Shown one piece after another: positions 1 to 5,850 of a DNA stretch of 32,723 nucleotides. The DNA comes from an uncultured Verrucomicrobiota bacterium (GTDB taxonomy: Bacteria > Verrucomicrobiota > Kiritimatiellia > RFP12 > UBA1067): contig CAMZDY010000002.1 of the NCBI GenBank assembly GCA_947305585.1, positions 1 to 32,723 of the forward strand, written 5' to 3'. Below the pieces are notes generated by a model, which saw only the letters and a list, made by a program, of their open reading frames with translations, did no database searches and was not told where the DNA came from. Within the stretch, counting starts at the first letter, position 1. Each line of letters starts with the position of its first letter. The position numbers were made by a program, and so were the translations under genes.

Positions 1-41
1 GATTATGAGTCACCTGCTCTGACCGACTGAGCTACGGGTCC
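1..41 (-). tRNA. tRNA with anticodon CAU (elongator Met or Ile2), truncated by the window edge
   Basis: On the minus strand the 5' half of a tRNA is visible. The acceptor strand GGACCCG (41-35) is followed by TA, a typical D arm (GCTCAG...GAGC) and an anticodon arm with stem GGTGA and loop CTCATAA. The anticodon is therefore CAU. The 3' half lies outside the window. CAU can be elongator Met or the lysidine-modified Ile2 tRNA. The part seen does not decide between them, although the GGTGACTCATAATC arm resembles many Ile2 tRNAs. A dedicated promoter lies just upstream. Confidence 0.9.
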
Positions 42-62
42 TTTTCCAATTGTTTAGTTTAT

Positions 63-91
63 ATTATATCATATTGGGGAGGCTTTGTCAA
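63..91 (-). promoter_or_regulatory. Promoter for the CAU tRNA: TTGACA, 17 bp, TATAAT
   Basis: The -35 TTGACA (91-86) is separated by exactly 17 bp from TATAAT (68-63), with TGA directly before the -10 (extended -10). The -10 ends 21 nt before the first tRNA base. This is one of a family of near-identical promoters in the window and the one closest to the sigma-70 consensus, as expected for a stable RNA. Confidence 0.85.
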
Positions 92-136
92 CCGGAATTT
101 TCAGAAACAAAGCGAAAGCCGTACCGGATAAAGACT

Positions 137-604
137 TTACGGAAGATACCGGTAACCGGTGCCGTAGACGGTTTCGATATGGCGATTCAAGGCCGGGCCC
201 AACTTCTTGCGCAAAGCGGCAATCCGGGTGTCGAGCGTGCGGTTGGTGCCGTCGTAAGCATGGCCCCAGATGCCAATTATCATATTCTCCCGCGACTCCG
301 CCTTGGCTTTGGCGGCCGACCGCATCAGCACCCATCCGCCGGAAATGGTAGAGAGCGCGGCAAGGCCGAGCACTCCGGCCACGATCCAGCGAAAACGGTC
401 GCCATCGTATCGCTCCGACCAGGGACCGGGTCTGCGTCCCCGCATCGGCGGACGGCGACGACCCTCCGACGGCATTTCCATCCGGTGTTCGGGCCGGGGC
501 GCGGGAGCGCGATGCTCCAACGTCACCAGCCGCAAAACGAGCAGCAGCAGGATCGCCGCCGGCAACCCTACTGCTGCGAGGAACAATTTAAGTTCCTTGG
601 CCAT
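137..604 (-). CDS. Membrane protein ending in half of an OmpR-type winged helix; likely two-component relic
   Basis: 155 aa. Residues about 6-27 and 73-95 form two membrane helices separated by a basic, proline-rich loop, a layout like the sensor region of a small histidine kinase. Just after the second helix, at about residue 105, the sequence changes into the C-terminal part of an OmpR/PhoB DNA-binding domain: SRENMIIGIWG matches helix 2, RTLDTRIAALRKKLG matches the recognition helix, and IETVYGTGYRY matches the wing. The receiver, the N-terminal beta-sheet and helix 1 of the effector domain, and the whole kinase core are absent. The simplest inference is an in-frame deletion that joined a kinase gene to a response-regulator gene. 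The ATG overlaps the stop of the upstream gene by one base (TAATG), so the two are co-translated. DNA binding by this half-domain is doubtful. Confidence 0.75.
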   Translation of the reverse strand: MAKELKLFLAAVGLPAAILLLLVLRLVTLEHRAPAPRPEHRMEMPSEGRRRPPMRGRRPGPWSERYDGDRFRWIVAGVLGLAALSTISGGWVLMRSAAKAKAESRENMIIGIWGHAYDGTNRTLDTRIAALRKKLGPALNRHIETVYGTGYRYLP

Positions 605-1071
605 TATTCGGCAGGTTCAGCCTCGACCTCGGCCTCGGGGGCAGGCGGCGGAGGCGGAGGCGGGCACTCGCCACGTCCGTCCCCGGGCCTGGGGCCGCGC
701 TTCATTCCGCGCGGACCGCGGGGGCCCTTGGACCCCATCATGCGACCGGCATCCACGCTCAGGACGATCCGGGGTGCAGGACGGCGGGGGCACTTGTCAC
801 CCTCTTCGCATTTGGGCGGCTCGGGCAACTTCGCCGCGAACTCCTGGTGCTTCTTCACGATCTCGTCGATCGCCGCGGCCACTTCCGCCTTGTAAGCCTC
901 GACCTTTTCCGGGCTGAGGTCCTGATCGAGCACGAGCATCACCGGCTTGGGACCGCGACACTGGCGTTCGCATCCGGGACGGGGACCTTCGCATTTCGGA
1001 CCCTCCGGGCATTCGGCCATCGCCACTCCGGCAAGAGCGGCAACCGCCATCATCGTAATCATTTTCTTCAT
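604..1071 (-). CDS. Secreted Cys/Pro/Gly-rich small protein
   Basis: 155 aa. The start at 1071 is chosen because a strong Shine-Dalgarno (AAAGGAG) precedes it and a Sec signal peptide (MKKMITMMAVAALAGVAMA) begins there. The in-frame ATG at 1110 would lie upstream of the expected transcription start. The mature protein has four Cys in its first 20 residues, two further Cys near residue 90 and one near the C-terminus. A central, probably helical stretch (LSPEKVEAYKAEVAAAIDEI) recalls Spy/CpxP-like or heavy-metal-resistance periplasmic proteins, but this is only a resemblance. The tail is PRG-rich, then a polyproline run, then Glu/Ala. The Cys pairs could bind metal or form disulfides. It is co-transcribed with the two-component relic downstream. 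Function unknown. Confidence 0.75.
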   Translation of the reverse strand: MKKMITMMAVAALAGVAMAECPEGPKCEGPRPGCERQCRGPKPVMLVLDQDLSPEKVEAYKAEVAAAIDEIVKKHQEFAAKLPEPPKCEEGDKCPRRPAPRIVLSVDAGRMMGSKGPRGPRGMKRGPRPGDGRGECPPPPPPPAPEAEVEAEPAE

Positions 1072-1110
1072 AGGCTTGCTCCTTTCTGGTTTTCCGTTGA
1101 AGATGCCCAT

Positions 1111-1143
1111 ATTATATCATATTTTATCCCGGGCGATTGTCAC
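1111..1143 (-). promoter_or_regulatory. Variant promoter for the 1071-137 operon with a long spacer
   Basis: TGATATAAT (extended -10; TATAAT at 1116-1111) is preceded by GTGACA (1143-1138) at 21 bp instead of the usual 17. If the overlapping TATGAT is taken as the -10, the spacer is 16 bp. The -35-proximal segment ACAATCGCCCGG is identical to that of the promoter at 31361-31389. The spacer holds a CCCGGG palindrome. The leader is about 33 nt and carries a Shine-Dalgarno. Confidence 0.6.
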
Positions 1144-1160
1144 CAGATTGTGACATCTGC

Positions 1161-2273
1161 TCAGATGCGATTGTCCCAGTTCTTGAAAACAACCTCTTGT
1201 CCGTTCGCCTTGATGGCGTCGTAGACGGCCTGGGGCGCACGCGAATCGGTAAGCGTGAACTGCGCCACGTCGGGCGCATGCTCCTGCTCGAGCACCGCAT
1301 AGCCGCCCGGAGTGACTTTGCTCCCGGCGGACATGTTGTCGGCCGCATACTGCACGATGTAGTCGCGGAACTTGGGAGCCTCGCGCGTGGAAACGGTCAT
1401 GCAGCATTGCGGGAAGACGATGCGGAAAGCGAGCATCATCAGGTCCAAGTCGTCCTCGCTCACGGGATATTCGGGCTGAAAGCCGCCCTCCACCGGACAG
1501 AACCGGGGAAACGCGAACTGCACCTTCGCCTCGTAGCACTCCTTCATAAGGTAGAACGCGTGCGCCGCCAGCGACGCGCATTCCGGCCGCCAGGGATTGA
1601 GCCCCAGCAAAAATGCGCATCCGAGCTGACGGAACCCAGCCTTGCCCGCCCTTAACTGCGTCCAAAGCCGGAAATCGTAATTGGATTTGGGGCCGGCCGG
1701 ATGGAAATACTTGTAACGGATGGGATCGTACGTCTCCTGGAAACAGGTAAGCGCCTCGTACCCCGCCTTGAAGAGCTCCCGGTATCCTTCTTCCGTTTGC
1801 GGCGCCACCTCCAACGAAAGGTTGGAAAACATCTTTTTGAGCATCCGTCCCACTTCCGCAAGGTGCTCGACCGTGTTTACCTTGGGGTCTTCGCCCGCCA
1901 CGATCAGCAGCGAATCGATACCGGTCCGGCGGACGGCCTCGGCCTCGAGCCGGATCTCGTCCATCGAAAGGTTGCGCCGGACCGTACCCTGATGCTGCAC
2001 GCGGAAATCGCAATACCGGCAGGAATTGATGCAGGTGTTGCCGATATACAACGGCGCGTAGACGCTGACCGTCTTCCCGTAGTAGCGGATGCGGGCTTTG
2101 CGCGCCTTTTCGCGCATTTCCGGCTTGAAGGCGTTCGCGGCCTCGCTGGTGAGGTTAAGAAGATCGAACCAGTCGTGCCGGTCCTTGGCCAAAGACGCGC
2201 GCACCATTTCGGGGGTTACGTGCGCGTAGTAGTCGAGAACCTGCGCCTCGGAGAACTTGAGGAGCGGAAACAT
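1161..2273 (-). CDS. thiH: ThiH-like radical-SAM 2-iminoacetate synthase (tyrosine lyase)
   Basis: 370 aa, the usual ThiH length. ThiH cleaves tyrosine to dehydroglycine and p-cresol using a 4Fe-4S cluster and SAM, supplying the glycine imine for the thiamin thiazole in anaerobes. The radical-SAM motif CINSCRYC (C81, C85, C88) follows a typical VYAPLYIGNT strand. Other family landmarks are IVAGEDP, FQETYDP, GLNPWR, FPRFCPVEGG, STREAPKFRDY and TPGGYA. The start is 5 nt after the trpB stop, so translation is probably coupled. No thiG, thiS or thiF is in the window; the partner is trpB2. That leaves a small possibility that the substrate is another aromatic amino acid, since the tryptophan lyase NosL is a relative. 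Confidence 0.88.
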   Translation of the reverse strand: MFPLLKFSEAQVLDYYAHVTPEMVRASLAKDRHDWFDLLNLTSEAANAFKPEMREKARKARIRYYGKTVSVYAPLYIGNTCINSCRYCDFRVQHQGTVRRNLSMDEIRLEAEAVRRTGIDSLLIVAGEDPKVNTVEHLAEVGRMLKKMFSNLSLEVAPQTEEGYRELFKAGYEALTCFQETYDPIRYKYFHPAGPKSNYDFRLWTQLRAGKAGFRQLGCAFLLGLNPWRPECASLAAHAFYLMKECYEAKVQFAFPRFCPVEGGFQPEYPVSEDDLDLMMLAFRIVFPQCCMTVSTREAPKFRDYIVQYAADNMSAGSKVTPGGYAVLEQEHAPDVAQFTLTDSRAPQAVYDAIKANGQEVVFKNWDNRI

Positions 2274-2278
2274 GGCAA

Positions 2279-3643
2279 TTAGCCCACTGGGGGCAACTTG
2301 GCGAAGGACGCCTCGAGCTCTTCATCGGTGGGGATGTAATCGCCCATCACACCGTCGTTGAACTTCTGGTAGGCGACGAGGTCGAAATAACCGGTGCCCG
2401 TAAGACCGAACAGGATGGTCTTCGCCTCGCCCGTCCGCTTGCATTCGAGCGCCTCGTCGATGGCGGCGCGAATGGCGTGCGAACTTTCGGGGGCGGGGAG
2501 CGTGCCCTCGGTGCGCGCGAAAAGCGTGGCCGCCTCGAAAACATCCGTCTGCTTGACCGACTTTGCCTCCATCAAGCCCTGCGCGTAGAGTTCCGACAAG
2601 GTGGCGCTCATGCCGTGATACCTGAGACCACCCGCATGGTTGGCGGACGGGATGAAGTCGCACCCGAGCGTGTACATCTTCTGGAGGGGACATACCTTGC
2701 CGGTGTCGCAGAAGTCGTAGGCGTAGCGGCCCCGGGTCAAGGAAGGACAGCTCGCCGGCTCCACCGCGATGAAGCGATAATCGTTTTCGCCGCGCAGCTT
2801 TTCGCCCATGAACGGCGAGATGAGCCCTCCAAGGTTCGAGCCGCCGCCCGCGCAGCCGATAATGACATCCGGCTTGACGCCAAGCTTGTCCATCGCCGCC
2901 TTGGCCTCGAGGCCGATGATGGACTGGTGCAGCAGCACCTGCGCGAGGACGGACCCTAGCACGTAGCGATAGCCTTCGTGCGTCACCGCATCCTCCACCG
3001 CCTCGGAAATGGCGCACCCCAAAGAGCCGGTAGTGCCGGGATGCTCGGCGTTGATGCGCTTGCCCACTTCCGTGAGCATGCTGGGCGAAGGCGTCACCTG
3101 GGCGCCATAGGTGCGCATCACTTCGCGCCGGAACGGCTTCTGCTCGTAGGAGCACTTAACCATGTACACCCGGCAGTCAAGTCCAAAGAATGCGCACGCC
3201 ATCGAAAGCGCCGTACCCCACTGTCCCGCGCCGGTTTCGGTAGTAACGCCCTTGAGCCCCTGCTGTTTGGCGTAGTAGGCCTGGGCGATGGCGCTATTGA
3301 GCTTGTGCGAGCCGGAAGTGTTGTTGCCCTCGAACTTGTAGTAGATCTTGGCGGGGGTGCCGAGCGCGCGTTCCAGGAAGTAGGCGCGGATCAACGGAGA
3401 CGGACGGAACATGCGGTAGAAATCCCGTATCTCTTTGGGGATCGGGAACCACGGCGTTTCGGCGTCCAGCTCCTGCCGCACCAGTTCTTTGCAGAAAATG
3501 TGCTCGGCCTCTTCGGCGGTGACCGGCTTCAGCGTGGCCGGGTTTAGGAGCGGCGAAGGTTTTACCTTCATGTCAGCACGCATGTTGTACCATGCGTCGG
3601 GCACCTCGTTCTCGGTCAAATACGTCTTGTAAGGAATCTCCAT
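2279..3643 (-). CDS. trpB: Tryptophan synthase beta chain, TrpB2 type
   Basis: 454 aa, the length of the TrpB2 subfamily, which is longer than classical TrpB. It is a fold-type II PLP enzyme that condenses indole with serine. GSHKLN holds the PLP lysine (K114), GAGQWGTALS is a conserved active-site segment, and GGGSN (266-270) binds the PLP phosphate. N-terminal features such as RPSPLIRA and the long pre-domain are typical of TrpB2. Members often lack a TrpA partner, and none is seen here; indole salvage or serine deamination are possible roles. GGAGAG lies just before the ATG. The gene starts only 20 nt downstream of tRNA-Gln, so its message is probably released by processing at the tRNA 3' end. 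thiH follows. Confidence 0.92.
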   Translation of the reverse strand: MEIPYKTYLTENEVPDAWYNMRADMKVKPSPLLNPATLKPVTAEEAEHIFCKELVRQELDAETPWFPIPKEIRDFYRMFRPSPLIRAYFLERALGTPAKIYYKFEGNNTSGSHKLNSAIAQAYYAKQQGLKGVTTETGAGQWGTALSMACAFFGLDCRVYMVKCSYEQKPFRREVMRTYGAQVTPSPSMLTEVGKRINAEHPGTTGSLGCAISEAVEDAVTHEGYRYVLGSVLAQVLLHQSIIGLEAKAAMDKLGVKPDVIIGCAGGGSNLGGLISPFMGEKLRGENDYRFIAVEPASCPSLTRGRYAYDFCDTGKVCPLQKMYTLGCDFIPSANHAGGLRYHGMSATLSELYAQGLMEAKSVKQTDVFEAATLFARTEGTLPAPESSHAIRAAIDEALECKRTGEAKTILFGLTGTGYFDLVAYQKFNDGVMGDYIPTDEELEASFAKLPPVG

Positions 3644-3663
3644 CTCTCTCCTGCCTTTCCGTT

Positions 3664-3737
3664 TGGTTGTCCGGGGTGGATTCGAACCACCTCGAAGGGT
3701 ATCAAAAACCCCTATGCTGCCATTACATCACCGGACA
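3664..3737 (-). tRNA. tRNA-Gln (anticodon UUG), CCA encoded
   Basis: The acceptor TGTCCGG (3737-3731) pairs with CCGGACA (3674-3668), followed by discriminator A and an encoded CCA (3666-3664). The anticodon stem GGGGT/ACCCT carries the loop TTTTGAT, giving UUG. The T arm is GGTGG-TTCGAAT-CCACC. The length is 74 nt including CCA. The tRNA overlaps the last 10 nt of ispE: the ispE stop TGA is read from bases 8-10 of the tRNA. A promoter inside ispE (3941-3969) probably drives it, with trpB2 and thiH downstream. Confidence 0.95.
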
Positions 3738-4522
3738 ATGGTGTGCGCGATTTCAGCCCAGAAGCCGCGAGCGCGCAACCCGCTGGCGAGACTCGCCCCC
3801 TCGGCTTCGTCCCGCACCCGCTTGAAGACGCACGAACCGCTTCCGCTCATCATCGCCCCTTCCCCCATCAGCGCCTTGAGTTCGCCGATTTCAGGGTGAA
3901 GCCGGATGGCCGCCGCCTCCAAATCGTTGATTGGTTGTATATTATACTCTTTTTCGGAGGGAAAATCAAGACGGCATTTGCAATTGCGGTAAACTTCCGC
4001 CGTGGAAGACGCCACGCCCGGATTGGCCACCACCAAGGGAAACGGTAGCCCTATCGCCTCCATTTCGCACTTGGAAAGCGGTCTCACCTTTTCGCCCCGG
4101 CCCTCCATCCAGCAAGGTTTTCCGGCCAATAAAGCAGGTACGTCCGATCCGACCGAAGCGGCGATTTCCATCAATTCCGCTTCGTCCTTGCCAAGATTCC
4201 AGAACCGGTCGAGCCCCCTCAAGGCGGCCGCCGCATCGGCGCTGCCGCCCCCCAGACCACCTCCGGCCGGAATCCGTTTGGCGACCCTCACGAACGCCCC
4301 GCGACCCGGCGCGAGCAGCCGCGCCGCCTTGAGGATGAGATCGTCTTCGTAACCGGTGTCGGTGGCGAGCGAACTCGATTCCTCGATCAAAAGCGTGTCG
4401 TGGAGCGAGATGGGCAGCACCACGCTACGAAGCGCGTGGTAGCCGTCGGGCAGGACCCCGTAAACCTCCAGCGTGAGGTTTATCTTGGCGAAAGCCTCGA
4501 CCTCAAGCGGTCTGCAGCTCAC
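3728..4522 (-). CDS. ispE: 4-diphosphocytidyl-2-C-methyl-D-erythritol kinase (IspE)
   Basis: 264 aa; the family is usually 280-300. This GHMP kinase phosphorylates CDP-methylerythritol in the non-mevalonate isoprenoid pathway. The N-terminal AFAKINLTLEV segment, the ATP-binding loop PAGGGLGGGSADAAAAL and the C-terminal SGSGSCVF are diagnostic. The start is GTG at 4522, because no ATG lies between the frame opening and the conserved AKINL segment. It overlaps the upstream aminotransferase by 20 nt. The stop lies inside tRNA-Gln, and an internal promoter is embedded at codons for LDFPSEKEYNI. Confidence 0.93.
   Translation of the reverse strand: MSCRPLEVEAFAKINLTLEVYGVLPDGYHALRSVVLPISLHDTLLIEESSSLATDTGYEDDLILKAARLLAPGRGAFVRVAKRIPAGGGLGGGSADAAAALRGLDRFWNLGKDEAELMEIAASVGSDVPALLAGKPCWMEGRGEKVRPLSKCEMEAIGLPFPLVVANPGVASSTAEVYRNCKCRLDFPSEKEYNIQPINDLEAAAIRLHPEIGELKALMGEGAMMSGSGSCVFKRVRDEAEGASLASGLRARGFWAEIAHTIVR
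3941..3969 (-). promoter_or_regulatory. Promoter inside the ispE coding sequence: TTGATT, 17 bp, TATAAT
   Basis: TTGATT (3969-3964) and TATAAT (3946-3941) are exactly 17 bp apart, and the spacer begins TTCCCTCCGAAAAA, like the spacers of the other promoters in this window. GAG replaces TGA before the -10, probably because a TGA there would be an in-frame stop. It is read in frame as LDFPSEKEYNI of IspE, a variable loop. It points toward tRNA-Gln, trpB2 and thiH; the -10 lies about 200 nt from the tRNA 5' end. Confidence 0.7.
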
Positions 4523-5810
4523 AAATGGCCTTGTAGAGATTGTCGAACAGTTTCCGGAGTTTGCCGGTGGGGACCGTGGAGAAACTGATGCGGATTAGTC
4601 CGGAAAGGACGATGACACCCGTCGAATACTTGCGGATCAGGAGCTTGCGCACGTCTTCGGCGTCCACCGCCACCGGCTTCACGCACATGAAGTAGCCCGA
4701 GTTGAACGGCATGGGCCGGAACGCCACCTTGGTGTATTCCGGATGCTCGCGGAAAATCTTGCGCACCATGTCGTAGCGGCGCTTCAACACGGCGAACTTC
4801 TTGTCCTTCTGCTTCTGGTAGAGCGGATCCAGATATGCGTTGAGCGCGATGTGCTGTCCGAGCGAACTGCAGTTGGAGATGGACGAACGCACGTTGCCGG
4901 CCGCCTTGGCCTCGATCGCCTTGAACTGCTCCGGCTCGGTGAAGAGCTTGCCGCCGAACGCCACGAACCCGACCCTGAGACCCCACGCGTAGTCTTCCTT
5001 GGTGGTGCCGTCCAGCTTGGCGGCGATGATGCGGTCGTCGGCCTTGCAGAAATCGGCGAAGAGCGATTCCTTGTGCACGCCCGGCTCGTAGACCAGACCG
5101 TAGTACGCGTCGTCCAGCAGCACCACCACCTTCTTGTTCTTGCGGACCGCGGTCTTCACCGCCGCCACGATGTTCTTGGCGTCCTCCTCGGTGGGGGTGT
5201 AGCCGGTGGGGTTGTTGGGGAAGTTGAGAATGAGGATCTTCTTGTCGCCCTTGGACTGCAACGCCGTCTTCATGGCTTCGGCATCGAACTTGCCGTTGCG
5301 CATGAACGTGTTGAACTTGCGGATCCTGCAGCCGATTGTATCGCGGAAAATGAGCTCGTAATTGTCCCAGAAAAGGTCGGGGATCACCAACTCGTCCTCG
5401 GCATCGGCGAAAAGTTCGGCGCACACCCTGAGACCGTGCGTAAGCGCGCTCGTCACGACGGGAAGCGAATACTGCACCTTGGACATCGACGGGTTCTTCT
5501 GCATCTGCATGCCCTTCCACACTTCGCGAAGGTTCTGGAGCCCGAACGACCCCGCATACAGATACGCCTTCTTGTCCAGCGTGATGGCCTTCTTGAACGA
5601 GTCCATCACGAGCGCCGTACCGTCATCCTCGAACGCCATGCCGATCGTGGCGTTGAGCGCGCACTCCTTGGCTTCCGCGCCCTGCCCCAGAATGCCGCCA
5701 TAGGGGAAGTACATGCGCTTGCCGGTTTCCGAAAGGAACTCCGCCACCGGACCCAATTTGGCGTTGAGGTCCGCAGCCAGCGGATGAAGAGTAGAGTCTG
5801 GATATTTCAT
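4503..5810 (-). CDS. PLP-dependent class I/II aminotransferase
   Basis: 435 aa, fold-type I. NFPNNPTGY is the conserved Asn/Pro motif, LLDDAYYGL holds the PLP-contacting Asp and Tyr, and KLDGTTKEDYAWGLRVGF contains the likely Schiff-base lysine before the conserved G-RVG. ISFST near the C-terminus matches the substrate-carboxylate Arg region. It probably transfers an amino group between an amino acid and a 2-oxo acid, but the substrate cannot be read from the sequence. The ATG at 5810 lies 11 nt after the -10 and has no Shine-Dalgarno, so the mRNA is probably near-leaderless. ispE follows with a 20-nt overlap. Confidence 0.85.
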   Translation of the reverse strand: MKYPDSTLHPLAADLNAKLGPVAEFLSETGKRMYFPYGGILGQGAEAKECALNATIGMAFEDDGTALVMDSFKKAITLDKKAYLYAGSFGLQNLREVWKGMQMQKNPSMSKVQYSLPVVTSALTHGLRVCAELFADAEDELVIPDLFWDNYELIFRDTIGCRIRKFNTFMRNGKFDAEAMKTALQSKGDKKILILNFPNNPTGYTPTEEDAKNIVAAVKTAVRKNKKVVVLLDDAYYGLVYEPGVHKESLFADFCKADDRIIAAKLDGTTKEDYAWGLRVGFVAFGGKLFTEPEQFKAIEAKAAGNVRSSISNCSSLGQHIALNAYLDPLYQKQKDKKFAVLKRRYDMVRKIFREHPEYTKVAFRPMPFNSGYFMCVKPVAVDAEDVRKLLIRKYSTGVIVLSGLIRISFSTVPTGKLRKLFDNLYKAICELQTA

Positions 5811-5821
5811 AATGGGCGAGT

Positions 5822-5850
5822 ATTATATCATATTTCCGCGGAAAAATCAA
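5822..5850 (-). promoter_or_regulatory. Promoter for aminotransferase-ispE, overlapping the end of the NifA-like gene
   Basis: TTGATT (5850-5845), a 17-bp spacer containing the palindrome TTTCCGCGGAAA, and TGATATAAT (TATAAT 5827-5822). The TGA of the extended -10 is the stop codon of the upstream NifA-like gene, and the -35 and spacer encode its last residues (IDFSAEI). The -10 ends 11 nt before the aminotransferase ATG. Confidence 0.85.

Noticed and set aside
1072..1110. Upstream ATG at 1110 as start of the secreted protein
   Set aside because: It lies at the edge of the -10 hexamer, before the expected transcription start, and lacks a Shine-Dalgarno; the ATG at 1071 has AAAGGAG and a signal peptide.
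1117..1160. Terminator after thiH
   Set aside because: Only 4-5 bp inverted repeats (TCAC/GTGA, CAGAT/ATCTG) without a U-run.
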